The notes beneath the pieces are model-generated. The model was not told the origin of the DNA and made no database searches. It saw nothing but the letters and a program-made list of their open reading frames with translations. This document shows positions 24,786-33,205 of a stretch of 64,000 nt of DNA, piece by piece; position 1 is the stretch's first letter; every line of letters begins with the position of its first letter. Made by a program: the position numbers and the translations under genes. The stretch comes from Pseudohaliea sp964438205. Lineage in GTDB: Bacteria > Pseudomonadota > Gammaproteobacteria > Pseudomonadales > Halieaceae. The DNA lies in NCBI GenBank assembly GCA_964438205.1, contig CAYTJQ010000011.1:9007-73006 (forward strand), given 5' to 3'.

Positions 24786-24916
24786 AGACCCGGGATTATT
24801 TCCGCTGCGGACTGAGAGTACAAGGGCGTTTTAGCCGGACACGGGGCCGACAGCGCGCTTTTACCCGCCCGCCGCCGGTGCGATACTTCCCCTGGACCCG
24901 TCATGAGGATCACAGG

Positions 24917-26038
24917 ATGTCGGACACGGATCTCGAGATTGCCCCCTACCTCGCCCTGATGGTGAACAAGGAAGGCGAGGACATGTACCTCCACTCCGGA
25001 GCGAAGATCCTCATCAAGGGACCTTTCGGCTTTGCCTGGATCGGCGAGCGTCTCGCCAGCGGCCAGGTCGATCGCATCTTCCGCTCCCTGACATCGGACC
25101 GGAAGATCATGGAGTTCGAGGAAAACGGCGAAGTGGACTTCAGTGTCGGCGTGCCCAACCTGGGGCGCTTCCGCGCCGCCGCCTTCAAGCAGCGCGGCGA
25201 GACCTCGCTGGTCTTCCGCTACGTACGTAACGAGATTCCCAGTGTCGAGGAGCTCGGCCTGCCCCTGGTGCTGAACGAGCTGGTGATGGAGAAGAACGGG
25301 CTGATCGTGGTGGTAGGCGCCACGGGCTCCGGCAAGTCCACCTCGCTCGCCGCCATGATCGACCACCGCAACACCAACGCCGCGGGCCACATCATCACGC
25401 TGGAGGACCCGATCGAGTACCTGCACGAGCACAAGCGCTCCGTGGTCGCGCAGCGCGAGATCGGGGTCGACACGGAAAGCTTCAGCACGGGCATCCGCTC
25501 GGCCATGCGCTCGGCGCCGAACGTGATCCTCCTCGGTGAGATCCGCGATCTCGAGAGCATGGAGTACGCCCTCAAGTTCGCCAACACCGGCCACCTCTGC
25601 CTGACCACCCTGCACGCCAACAACGCCGTCTCGGCGCTGGAGCGCATGCTCACCTTCTTCCCTGCGGAGGACCAGGCCAACGAGACCATCCGCGTGGCGC
25701 AGAACCTGCGGGCCGTCATATCCCAGCGCCTCGTGCCCACCGTGGACGGCGGCAAGTGCGCGGCCATGGAAGTGATGATCAACACGCCCCGCGTCCAGGA
25801 CCTGATCACCAAGCAGGACCTCTCGGAGTTGCGCGACACGATGGCCCAGGGCGGCAAGTACCAGATGCGCACCTTCGACCAGGCGCTCATCGAGCTCTAC
25901 GAGAAGGGCAAGATCAGCGCCGAGACGGCCATTGAGTACGCCGATTCGAAGAACAACGTGTCACTGCACATCCGCCTGAACAAGGGCAACGCCTTCGACA
26001 ACATCGACCTCGAGCTTGACGAGATCGAGCGGAAGTAG
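24917..26038 (+). CDS. pilU: Type IV pilus retraction ATPase PilU
   Basis: A 373-residue PilT/PilU-type ATPase of the cytoplasmic pilus motor. The N-terminal PAS-like domain contains MVNKEGEDMYLHSGAKILIKG, closer to PilU than PilT. Walker A is GATGSGKS (residues 134-141), the Asp box ITLEDPIEYLH (160-170), Walker B VILLGEIRD (203-211) and the His box GHLCLTTLHAN (225-235). The C-terminus is a Lys/Glu-rich tail as in PilU. No pilT lies beside it, whereas pilT-pilU are often adjacent. ATG at 24917 follows AGGATCACAGG. It starts about 130 nt from the divergent tRNA gene. Confidence 0.88.
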   Translation: MSDTDLEIAPYLALMVNKEGEDMYLHSGAKILIKGPFGFAWIGERLASGQVDRIFRSLTSDRKIMEFEENGEVDFSVGVPNLGRFRAAAFKQRGETSLVFRYVRNEIPSVEELGLPLVLNELVMEKNGLIVVVGATGSGKSTSLAAMIDHRNTNAAGHIITLEDPIEYLHEHKRSVVAQREIGVDTESFSTGIRSAMRSAPNVILLGEIRDLESMEYALKFANTGHLCLTTLHANNAVSALERMLTFFPAEDQANETIRVAQNLRAVISQRLVPTVDGGKCAAMEVMINTPRVQDLITKQDLSELRDTMAQGGKYQMRTFDQALIELYEKGKISAETAIEYADSKNNVSLHIRLNKGNAFDNIDLELDEIERK

Positions 26039-26056
26039 GCGCCCCCCGGGGGCGCC
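26038..26056. terminator. Hairpin between convergent pilU and MDR genes
   Basis: GGCGCCCCC, one base, then GGGGGCGCC: a perfect 9-bp inverted repeat starting at the last base of the pilU stop. There is no T-run, so it is at best a T-less bidirectional terminator or an RNA 3'-end stabiliser. Confidence 0.5.
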
Positions 26057-26068
26057 CGGTTCCGAGGC

Positions 26069-27076
26069 TCAGCCCATGGTGATGCAGACCTTGCCGAAAT
26101 GCGCCTGCGCTTCCTGGTGCCGGAAGGCGGCAGCGAGGTCCTCGAGCGGGTAGCTGCTGTCGATCACCGGGTGCAGGTCCGCCGCTTCGATCGCTTTCAC
26201 CATGTCGGCCTGGGCCTGCTGGCTGCCGACGGTGATACCCGCCATGCGCGCGTTTTTCTGGAACAGGGCCGCCAGGGGGAACTCCCCGGAGACTCCGGTG
26301 AGCACCCCGAGCATGGCGATGCAGCCACCGAAGCCCACGGCCCGCACCGATTCGCCGACCGTGCCGGGACCGCCGACCTCCACCACCAGCTCGACGCCGC
26401 GGCCCCCGGTGAGCTGCTCCACCGCCTTGCCCCACCTCGCTTCCTTGCGGTAGTTGATGAGATGCTCGGCGCCGAGCGCGCCCAGACGTTCGAGCTTCTC
26501 GTCGGAGGAGGACGTGGCGATGACCCGGCAGCCGATCATCCGCGCGAACTGCAGCGCAAACACGCTGACCCCGCCGGACCCCTGCACGAGGACCCAGTCG
26601 CCGGGCTTGAGCCGGGTCTCCACGAACAGCGCGCGCCAGGCGGTGAGCGCCGCGCAGGGCAGCGTGGCCGCCTCGGCGAAGTCCAGGTTGGCGGGCATGG
26701 GGCCGAAGGCCGCTTCCGCCATGGTCACGGAACCGGCGGCGAAGCCGTCGACGTGGTCCCCGGGAACGCCGAGGAGCTTGTCCATGGTGGCCGTGCCGTC
26801 GGCCCAGCCGGGGAAGAAATGACTGATGACCCGGTCACCGGCCCGAAAGCGGGTGACGCCCTCCCCCACGGCCGTGACGGTCCCGGCGCAGTCCGAGAGC
26901 GGCACGCGCCCCGGGGCCGTGGGAATCAGCCCGGTCACGACCACGTAGTCGTGGAAGTTCAGGGAACTGGCCGCGACCTGCACCTGCACCTCGCCCGGCC
27001 CCGGCGGCCGGGGCTCGGCCGTATCGAGGGCGAGGCTGTCGAGGCCGGCGGGTTCACCGAGGCGCATCACGTGCAT
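26069..27076 (-). CDS. MDR-family NAD(P)-dependent oxidoreductase (quinone reductase-like)
   Basis: A 335-residue zinc-independent medium-chain dehydrogenase/reductase. The N-terminal GroES-like domain carries SSLNFHDYVVVTGLIP and PLSDCAGTVTAVGEGV. The Rossmann domain has WVLVQGSGGVSVFALQFARMIG, then ATSSSDEKLERLGALGAEHLINY. Zinc-ligand Cys/His clusters are absent. Such proteins reduce quinones or enoyl/enone substrates with NADPH. Start ATG 27076 follows AGGAGACTGCC. It is separated by 51 nt from the upstream CoA-transferase gene and may be co-transcribed with it. Confidence 0.85.
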   Translation of the reverse strand: MHVMRLGEPAGLDSLALDTAEPRPPGPGEVQVQVAASSLNFHDYVVVTGLIPTAPGRVPLSDCAGTVTAVGEGVTRFRAGDRVISHFFPGWADGTATMDKLLGVPGDHVDGFAAGSVTMAEAAFGPMPANLDFAEAATLPCAALTAWRALFVETRLKPGDWVLVQGSGGVSVFALQFARMIGCRVIATSSSDEKLERLGALGAEHLINYRKEARWGKAVEQLTGGRGVELVVEVGGPGTVGESVRAVGFGGCIAMLGVLTGVSGEFPLAALFQKNARMAGITVGSQQAQADMVKAIEAADLHPVIDSSYPLEDLAAAFRHQEAQAHFGKVCITMG

Positions 27077-27127
27077 GGCAGTCTCCTGTTGGCGTTTTCC
27101 GGGAGTGATCGTTGTTCGCCGATGGTC

Positions 27128-28408
27128 TCAGACGCTGAGCTTCAAGTCATCGCGGGCTTCGCGGGCGAGGGCCTCGCGGAAATCCGGGTGAGCGATGGCA
27201 ATCAGGTCGCGGGCGCGCTCGCGCAGGGAACGGCCGCGCAGCTCGGCGATGCCGTACTCGGTGACGACGAAGTCCACCTGGGCCCGCGTGGTCACTACGC
27301 CGGCACCCGCGGCAAGGCTGGAGACAAGGCGCGTCGACGCCCCGCCCCGGGCCGTGCTGGGCAGGGCGATGATGCTCTTGCCCTTTTCCGAGTAGGTCGC
27401 GCCGAGCACGAAGTCCACCTGCCCGCCCACGCCGGAATAGATGCGGTGGCCGATGGAATCGGCGCAGACCTGCCCGGTGAGGTCGATCTGCAGGGCACTG
27501 TTGATGGAGGTGACCCGGGGGTTCTTCGCGATCACCGTGGGGTTGTTGACGAACTCGACGTCGAGGAAGGCCACCTGCGGGTTGTCGTGCACGAAGTCGT
27601 ACAGCGCGGCACCACCCATGGCGAAACTGGTCACCGTGCGGCCCCGGCCGACGCGCTTGGCGCTGTTGTCGATGACGCCGCTGTCGATCAGGGGCAGCAC
27701 GCCGTCGGAGAACATCTCCGTGTGGATGCCGAGGTGCCGGTGGTCACCGAGACAGCGCAGGGCGGCGTCGGGGATCGCGCCGATGCCCATCTGCAGGCAG
27801 GCGCCGTCCTCGACCAGCGAGGCGACGTTGGCACCGATGCGGCTCTCCACTTCCGAGGGCTTGCGGTCGCCCGCGACGAGCAGCGGTTCGTCACACTCGA
27901 AAGCCGTGTGGATCTGGCGCACGTTGAGGAAGCCGTCGCCGTGGGTTCGCGGCATGTGCGGGTTCACGTGGGCGATGATGCGGCCGGCCACCTCGCAGGC
28001 GGCCGCGGTGGCCTCCACGGAAATGCCCAGCGAACAGTTGCCGTGGTGGTCCGGCGGCGACACCTGCACCAGCGCCGTGTCCACCCGCTGCTCGCCCTTG
28101 CGGAAGAGCTTGGGCAGCTCGGAAAGGAACAGGGGGATGTAGTCCGCCCGGCCCTGGTTAATGAGCTCCCGGGTCTGCTTGCCCGCGAAAAAGCAGCGGT
28201 GCCGCAGGCGGCCGTCGAGGGACGGATCGGTCACCGTATCCGCGTGTTCCAGGTGCAGCTGCATGAGCGTCAGGTCACGGCATGAACGCGCATGCTCGGC
28301 GAGGCCCTCGAGAAGCCGCGTCGGCGTCGCCGCCATGGAATGACACCAGATGAACTCGCCGGACTGGATCTCATCCAGGGCTTCTCTTGCGCTATCTACC
28401 AGCCGCAT
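27128..28408 (-). CDS. Acetyl-CoA hydrolase/transferase family protein
   Basis: A 426-residue CoA-transferase similar to 4-hydroxybutyrate CoA-transferase and acetyl-CoA hydrolase. It has the two-domain pattern with MQLHLEHADT, VSPPDHHGNCSLGISVEAT, LQMGIGAIPDAAL, FVHDNPQVAFLDVEFVNNP, YSGVGGQVDFVLGA and a C-terminal VVTEYGIAELRGRSLRERA. It moves CoA between short acyl groups or hydrolyses acyl-CoA. The downstream MDR gene may use the product. Degenerate 12-13 bp repeats lie just upstream of the start. Confidence 0.87.
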   Translation of the reverse strand: MRLVDSAREALDEIQSGEFIWCHSMAATPTRLLEGLAEHARSCRDLTLMQLHLEHADTVTDPSLDGRLRHRCFFAGKQTRELINQGRADYIPLFLSELPKLFRKGEQRVDTALVQVSPPDHHGNCSLGISVEATAAACEVAGRIIAHVNPHMPRTHGDGFLNVRQIHTAFECDEPLLVAGDRKPSEVESRIGANVASLVEDGACLQMGIGAIPDAALRCLGDHRHLGIHTEMFSDGVLPLIDSGVIDNSAKRVGRGRTVTSFAMGGAALYDFVHDNPQVAFLDVEFVNNPTVIAKNPRVTSINSALQIDLTGQVCADSIGHRIYSGVGGQVDFVLGATYSEKGKSIIALPSTARGGASTRLVSSLAAGAGVVTTRAQVDFVVTEYGIAELRGRSLRERARDLIAIAHPDFREALAREARDDLKLSV

Positions 28409-28477
28409 GGCGCCGTGTGCTCCTCGGGAGGATGGTGGGAAGCCACCAGTCTAGGGTGCGCCGCAGGGAGGCGCAAT

Positions 28478-28520
28478 AAAGTGCAACCCAAAGTGCGGCC
28501 TGAAGTGCGGTCTAAAGGGC
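28478..28520. repeat. Degenerate 12-13 bp tandem repeats upstream of the CoA-transferase gene
   Basis: On the plus strand units begin AAAGTGCAACCC, AAAGTGCGGCCTG, AAGTGCGGTCTA and AAGGGCCGCC; on the minus strand GCACTT recurs at 12-13 bp. The block lies about 70 bp upstream of the CoA-transferase start and just after the DUF3429 stop. It may be an operator array. Confidence 0.45.
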
Positions 28521-28523
28521 CGC

Positions 28524-28961
28524 CTAGGTCGGGCGCACCGCGATGAGCCCGACGAGATAGAGCAGGTGACAGGCCCCCGCGACGAGCGTGAGCCGCGTAC
28601 GCAGGCGCCGGTACCAGTCCGCCGGCAGAGTGTTGCGCTCGTACCAGAGCTGGGTGAGATGCCCGAGCAGGAGAAGCAGCGCGGCCAGCACCGGCTGTGC
28701 CGTCAGGAAGGCCAGGACCGCGAAGATCACCACCCCGTTACTGACCAGGATGCGCGGCGTGCGCTCGCCCTGGGCGACCTGGGGCGACGAGCCCCATAGC
28801 GTCCCCGCGAGGAAGCAGAGGATGGCGAGGGAGTAGACCAGGAAGCCCTGCTGCGCGAACGCGTGCGGGTAGTCCCGGAGGACCCAGACCCCGCCGGCGC
28901 CGGCGAGGAACGGCAGCAGGCCGGCATAGCCCAGGCTGCTCGCCAGGCGCTGGTTTACCAT
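28524..28961 (-). CDS. DUF3429 family membrane protein
   Basis: A 145-residue inner-membrane protein with about four to five membrane helices, such as LGYAGLLPFLAGAGGVWVL, GFLVYSLAILCFLAGTLWG, ILVSNGVVIFAVLAFLTA and PVLAALLLLLGHLTQLWYE. The FLAGTLWG motif is typical of DUF3429. It overlaps the DUF3833 gene by 7 nt, so the two are coupled. Function of the family is unknown. Confidence 0.82.
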   Translation of the reverse strand: MVNQRLASSLGYAGLLPFLAGAGGVWVLRDYPHAFAQQGFLVYSLAILCFLAGTLWGSSPQVAQGERTPRILVSNGVVIFAVLAFLTAQPVLAALLLLLGHLTQLWYERNTLPADWYRRLRTRLTLVAGACHLLYLVGLIAVRPT

Positions 28962-29515
28962 CCGTCCGCCTCCCCGAGACGCCGGATCACCAGGGTCAGC
29001 TCGCCGACCCGGAAGCCGAACTTGCGCAGCTCGGACTCGTTGAGCAGCGTCTGCTCGTCGATGAGATACATGCGGTCGTCGATGACAACGTCGATGCTGC
29101 CGTCACCCCGGGGCACGCGGAGCACGTAGTCGAGGAACATGGCATTGCCGGCCACCGTCAGTTCCCCCTCACCCACCACGTCGCCGGCGGTGCCCCGGTA
29201 GCGGCCCGGCCCGGTGGGTGTCAGGGTCCAGACCCGGCGGTCCGTCTCGCCGTCATCGAAGACGAAGTCCTCCTCGAGAGTGCCGACGCCGTCCTCCCAG
29301 TAGGCCTTGATCGTCGCCCGGAAGCGCCGAGTGACCTCGCCGCCGCGGTTCTTGAGCATGCCGTAGGCGACCAGGTCGCCGTCGAAGAAGCGTTCAGGCA
29401 CGAGCGCAGGGCGCTCCCCGGCGTAGTCCTCGACGGTGACCGAACTGCAGCCCTGCAGCGCCAGTCCAAGGGTCGTGAGCAAGGACAAGAGCAGGCCGGC
29501 GGTGATGCGACGCAT
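28955..29515 (-). CDS. DUF3833 family lipoprotein
   Basis: A 186-residue lipoprotein: signal AGLLLSLLTTLGLALQGC with lipobox LQGC (Cys23), then TVEDYAGERPALVPERFFDGDLVAYGMLKNRGGEVTRRF, typical of DUF3833. The rest is a lipocalin-like beta-sandwich, with FVFDDGETDRRVWTLTPTGPGRYRGTAGDVVG and MYLIDEQTLLNESELRKFGFRVGEL. ATG 29515 was chosen since it gives the lipobox at the right place and has GGGAGG upstream. It is first of a two-gene operon with DUF3429 and lies after a strong terminator. Confidence 0.85.
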   Translation of the reverse strand: MRRITAGLLLSLLTTLGLALQGCSSVTVEDYAGERPALVPERFFDGDLVAYGMLKNRGGEVTRRFRATIKAYWEDGVGTLEEDFVFDDGETDRRVWTLTPTGPGRYRGTAGDVVGEGELTVAGNAMFLDYVLRVPRGDGSIDVVIDDRMYLIDEQTLLNESELRKFGFRVGELTLVIRRLGEADGW

Positions 29516-29553
29516 GAAGGGTCCTCCCGGTTGGCACGCGGCAAACAAGCAGT

Positions 29554-29580
29554 AAAAAAGCCCGGCCGCGAGGGCCGGGC
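29554..29580 (-). terminator. Rho-independent terminator after the small exported protein gene
   Basis: Minus strand: stem GCCCGGCC paired with GGCCGGGC arms (8 bp, 5-nt loop) followed by six T. It ends transcription of the gene at 29691-30071 and isolates the DUF3833-DUF3429 operon. Confidence 0.85.
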
Positions 29581-29690
29581 CAGTAACCATCTGGGGGAAG
29601 AGATGGTTCAGGGGGTAGCGGGAATGATCCCGCCAACAGTGCTTACGACGCACGGGGTCGAGCGGATCAGCAAGACAGCAAACCTGCCCC

Positions 29691-30071
29691 TCAAAGGCGG
29701 TAGTTGCTGACCACGAGGCCCGAACAGGCCTGGCTCTGGTTGAAGGCCCGGAGGCGCTCGCTCACGAGGCTCTCGTCACCGTCGGGGATGCCGAACATGA
29801 GGCCGTCGAAATAGCCGAGGGCCTTGGCGTAGATCACGTCGCCCTGGCTGTCGTCGAAGCGCTCGAGGGCGCCGTCGAGGAGCGTATTGAAGTCGTCCTC
29901 ACCCAGGTAGCCGAGCGCATCCTGGGCCAGGATGCAGGTGACTTCCCGCGCGGCGACGAACTCCTCGGGGCCGAGGGAGAGGGCCCGCGCGCCCTGGGCC
30001 AGGAAGAGGCCGAGGGCCAGGGTTGCGAGCGGGGCGAGCGTGCGCCCCCGAAAAAGGCTGGCAGTCATCAT
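29691..30071 (-). CDS. Small exported protein of unknown function
   Basis: A 126-residue protein with a signal peptide (RTLAPLATLALGLFLAQGARA) and a mature part SLGPEEFVAAREVTCILAQDALGYLGEDDFNTLL... ending ACSGLVVSNYRL. The two mature Cys could form a disulfide. I do not recognise a family. In-frame ATGs lie at 30083, 30071 and 30068, none with a good ribosome site. I favour 30071 because a Pho-box-like element at 30095-30112 and a possible -10 (TATGGT) leave almost no leader. It is a single gene ending at a strong terminator. Phosphate control is possible but unproven. Confidence 0.65.
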   Translation of the reverse strand: MMTASLFRGRTLAPLATLALGLFLAQGARALSLGPEEFVAAREVTCILAQDALGYLGEDDFNTLLDGALERFDDSQGDVIYAKALGYFDGLMFGIPDGDESLVSERLRAFNQSQACSGLVVSNYRL

Positions 30072-30094
30072 GGCGCGGACCATACGCCATGAAG

Positions 30095-30112
30095 GTGACA
30101 GTATTGTGACAG
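30095..30112 (-). promoter_or_regulatory. Pho-box-like element
   Basis: The minus strand reads CTGTCACAATACTGTCAC: two identical 7-bp half-sites CTGTCAC separated by 4 bp, an 11-bp period as in PhoB boxes (consensus close to CTGTCATAAAACTGTCAT). It points toward the small exported protein gene. The distance to its start is very short. Confidence 0.55.
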
Positions 30113-30203
30113 TTTCGGGTCAGCAAATGCCGCCAGATGACCGCGCCGCGGCGCTGGCTTACACTCAGCCAAACCCCGGTGAACAGAAGCCAGGAGCATA
30201 ACA

Positions 30204-31460
30204 ATGAACGCACCGATCCCCGAGCACGACCCCGCCCAGGTAGACGTCGACCCCTACAGCCTGCCGCTGGAGGCCATCGACGTCGCCAATCCCTACCTCT
30301 TTGCCGCAGACAAGCACTGGCCCTGGTTCCAGCGCCTGCGCGACGAGGCCCCGGTGCACTACTGCGCGGACAGCGCCTTCGGCCCCTACTGGTCCGTCAC
30401 CCGCTACGACGACATCATGCAGGTCGATACGTCCCACGAGATCTACTCCTCCGAGCCCGCCATCACCATCCGCGACGCCGAGGACGACTTCCCCCTGCCC
30501 ATGTTCATCGCCATGGACCGGCCGCGCCACGACGAGCAGCGCGGCACCGTCAGCCCCGCCGTGGGCGTGACGGCCCTCGCCGGCTTCGAGCCGATCATCC
30601 GCGAGCGCACCATCGACGTGCTGGAATCGCTCCCGGTCGGCGAGACCTTCAACTGGGTGGATCGCGTCTCCATCGAGCTGACCACGCGCATGCTCGCCAC
30701 GCTCTTCGACTTCCCCTTCGAGGAACGCCGCAAGCTCACCCACTGGTCCGACGTGGCCGTCGCGACGCCGGGCATGGGGCTCATCGACAGCGAGGAAGAG
30801 CGGCGCGAGCACATGCTCGACTGCCTGGTCTACTTCCAGGGACTCTGGGAGGAGCGCGCGGCGGCCCCGGAAAAGAACGACTTCATCTCCATGCTCGCCC
30901 ACGGCGACTCCACCCGGGACATGCCCGCGGAGGAGTATCTCGGCAACCTGCTGCTGCTCATCGTCGGTGGCAACGACACCACCCGCAGCACCATGAGCGC
31001 GAGCGTGCTCTGCCTGCACGACAATCCCGGCGAGTTCGCGAAGCTCACCGCCGACACCTCGCTGATACCGGCCATGGTCTCCGAGACCATCCGCTGGCAG
31101 ACGCCGCTCGCGCACATGCGCCGGCGGGCCAAGGTCGACACGGAGCTCGGCGGGCAGACGATCCGCGCGGGCGACAAGGTGGTGATGTGGTATGTCTCCG
31201 GCAACCGCGACGAACGCATCTTCGACGACCCGGGCGCCTTTCGCATCGAGCGCGAGAACGTGCGCAAGCACATCGCCTTCGGCTTCGGCATCCACCGCTG
31301 CATGGGCAACCGGCTGGCCGAGCTGCAGCTGCGCATCCTCTGGGAGGAGATTCTCGCGCGCTTCGAGCGCATCGAGGTCGTGGGCCCGCCGGTGCGCACG
31401 CCCTCCGTGTTCGTGAAGGGCTACACGGAGCTGCCGGTCCGGGTGGTGCCGAAGGCCTAG
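30204..31460 (+). CDS. Cytochrome P450, CYP153-like
   Basis: A 418-residue soluble P450. The heme-binding loop is FGFGIHRCMGN, with thiolate Cys366. The I-helix is LLIVGGNDTTRSTMS, and the ExxR is in SETIRW. The segments FIAMDRPRHDEQRGTVSP and RVSIELTTRMLATLFDFPFEERRKLTHWSDV strongly resemble CYP153 enzymes, which hydroxylate alkanes or fatty acids at the terminal carbon. CYP153 genes usually sit with a ferredoxin and a ferredoxin reductase, and none is seen nearby. ATG 30204 follows AGGAG. It is convergent with arsH, and the two stop codons share CTAG. Confidence 0.9.
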   Translation: MNAPIPEHDPAQVDVDPYSLPLEAIDVANPYLFAADKHWPWFQRLRDEAPVHYCADSAFGPYWSVTRYDDIMQVDTSHEIYSSEPAITIRDAEDDFPLPMFIAMDRPRHDEQRGTVSPAVGVTALAGFEPIIRERTIDVLESLPVGETFNWVDRVSIELTTRMLATLFDFPFEERRKLTHWSDVAVATPGMGLIDSEEERREHMLDCLVYFQGLWEERAAAPEKNDFISMLAHGDSTRDMPAEEYLGNLLLLIVGGNDTTRSTMSASVLCLHDNPGEFAKLTADTSLIPAMVSETIRWQTPLAHMRRRAKVDTELGGQTIRAGDKVVMWYVSGNRDERIFDDPGAFRIERENVRKHIAFGFGIHRCMGNRLAELQLRILWEEILARFERIEVVGPPVRTPSVFVKGYTELPVRVVPKA

Positions 31461-32170
31461 AGGCCGCGCTGGTTGACGCGCCGGGACAGTGCCTCGGCGC
31501 TCTCGACCCGCTCCGAGTACCGGTCGGTCAGGTACCCCGAGACATCGCGGGTGAGGAGCGTGAACTTCATCAGCTCCTCCATGACGTCCACGATGCGGTC
31601 ATAGCAGGCCGATGGCTTCATGCGGTCGGCTTCGTCGAACTCGAGAAACGCCTTGGGAATCGACGACTGGTTCGGGATCGTCAGCATGCGCATCCAGCGC
31701 CCGAGGATGCGCATCTGGTTCACGGCGTTGAAGGACTGGGAACCGCCACAGACCTGCATCAGCGCCAGGGTCTTGCCCTGCGTCGGCCGCACCGCGCCGA
31801 GGCTGAGCGGGATCCAGTCGATCTGCGCCTTCATGATGCCGCTCATGGCACCGTGCCGCTCCGGGCTGCTCCAGACCATGCCTTCGCTCCAGGCCGCCAG
31901 CTGACGCAGCTCCTGCACCTTCGGGTGGTCGTCCCCGGCGCCATCGGGCAGCGGCAGCCCCGCCGGATCGAAGACGCGGGTCTCGGCGCCGAAGCGGCGC
32001 AGGATGCGCTCGGCCTCGAGCAGGGCAAGGCGGCTGAAGGAGCGGGCGCGCAGGGAGCCGTAGAGAAGCAGGAAGCGCGGCGGATGCGCCGCCCGCGGCG
32101 CGCCGGAGAGGCGCTGCGGGTCGATGGCGGGAAGTTCCCCGGCCTGCAGGTTCGGCAGCTCGCTGTTCAT
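31457..32170 (-). CDS. arsH: Arsenical resistance protein ArsH
   Basis: A 237-residue NADPH-dependent flavoprotein of the ArsH group, which oxidises trivalent methyl- and aromatic arsenicals or acts as a quinone reductase. Flavodoxin-like motifs are FLLLYGSLRARSFSRLALLEAERI (phosphate-binding loop GSLRARSFS), MVWSSPERHGAMSGIMKAQIDWI and LMQVCGGSQSFNAVNQMRILGRWMRM. Length matches (about 230). It is the last gene of the ars operon, overlapping acr3 by 4 nt. Confidence 0.93.
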   Translation of the reverse strand: MNSELPNLQAGELPAIDPQRLSGAPRAAHPPRFLLLYGSLRARSFSRLALLEAERILRRFGAETRVFDPAGLPLPDGAGDDHPKVQELRQLAAWSEGMVWSSPERHGAMSGIMKAQIDWIPLSLGAVRPTQGKTLALMQVCGGSQSFNAVNQMRILGRWMRMLTIPNQSSIPKAFLEFDEADRMKPSACYDRIVDVMEELMKFTLLTRDVSGYLTDRYSERVESAEALSRRVNQRGL

Positions 32171-33201
32171 GCAGACGCCTCCGCGGCCGGGAACCAGTGC
32201 CGGGTGCGGTTGGCCACGGCCACCAGGGACAGCATCACCGGCACTTCCACCAGCACGCCGACCACGGTGGCGAGGGCAGCCCCGGACTGCAGACCGAACA
32301 GCGAGATCGCCACAGCGACCGCCAGTTCAAAAAAGTTGGAGGTCGCAATCATGCAGGCCGGCGCTGCCACATTGTGCGGCAGGCGCAGGGCTTTCGCCGC
32401 GCCGTAGGCGACGGCGAAGATACCGTAGGTCTGCAGCAGCAACGGGATGGCGATGAGGACGATGGCCAGCGGCTGGGCCAGGATCGTCTCCGCCTGGAAA
32501 CCGAACAGCAGCACCACCGTGGCCAGCAGGCCGACGATGGAAATGGGCTTCAGCACGGCGAGGAAGTGGTTCAGGCGCTCGTGGTTGTCGGCCGAATCCA
32601 GCCTGCGCCGTGTCAGCACCCCGGCGACGAGCGGCAACAGGACGTAGAGCACCACGGAGAGCAACAGCGTCTCCCAGGGCACGGCCACGTCGCTGACCCC
32701 GAGCAGGAAGGCGGCGATCGGCGCGAAGGCAAAGACCATGATGAGGTCGTTCACGGAGACCTGCACCAGCGTGTAGTTGGCGTCGCCCTTCGTCAGGTGG
32801 CTCCAGACGAAGACCATGGCCGTGCACGGGGCGACGCCGAGCAGGATCATGCCGGCAATGTACTCCCCCGCCGTCTGCGGATCGACCAGGTCGGCGAAGA
32901 TCACCCGGAAGAACAGCCAGCCGAGGGCGGCCATGGTAAAGGGCTTGATCAGCCAGTTGACCACCAGGGTCAGCGCCAGGCCCCGCGGCCGCCGGCCCAC
33001 GTCGCGGATGGACGAAAAGTCCACCTGCACCATCATCGGGTAGATCATCACCCAGATGAACACGGCGACCGGCAGGTTCACCCGGGCGACCTCCAGGCTG
33101 GCGAAGAACTGGAACAGGCCCGGCGCGGCGTTGCCGAGCGCTACGCCGGCGACGATGCACAGGCCCACCCAGAGGCTCAGGTAACGTTCGAAAAGTCCCA
33201 T
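32167..33201 (-). CDS. acr3: Arsenite efflux transporter, ACR3 family
   Basis: A 344-residue inner-membrane arsenite exporter with about ten membrane helices. The key Cys lies in LLGVAPCTAMVFVWS (the residue that binds As(III) in Acr3), and the conserved MIYPMMVQVDF and MIATSNFFELAVAVAI segments are present. The start was taken at ATG 33201 (MGLFERYLSLWVGLCIVAG). It lies 4 nt after arsC and overlaps arsH. Efflux of arsenite produced by ArsC is the expected role. The pattern fits ACR3 and not ArsB. Confidence 0.94.
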   Translation of the reverse strand: MGLFERYLSLWVGLCIVAGVALGNAAPGLFQFFASLEVARVNLPVAVFIWVMIYPMMVQVDFSSIRDVGRRPRGLALTLVVNWLIKPFTMAALGWLFFRVIFADLVDPQTAGEYIAGMILLGVAPCTAMVFVWSHLTKGDANYTLVQVSVNDLIMVFAFAPIAAFLLGVSDVAVPWETLLLSVVLYVLLPLVAGVLTRRRLDSADNHERLNHFLAVLKPISIVGLLATVVLLFGFQAETILAQPLAIVLIAIPLLLQTYGIFAVAYGAAKALRLPHNVAAPACMIATSNFFELAVAVAISLFGLQSGAALATVVGVLVEVPVMLSLVAVANRTRHWFPAAEASA

Positions 33202-33205
33202 GGGC

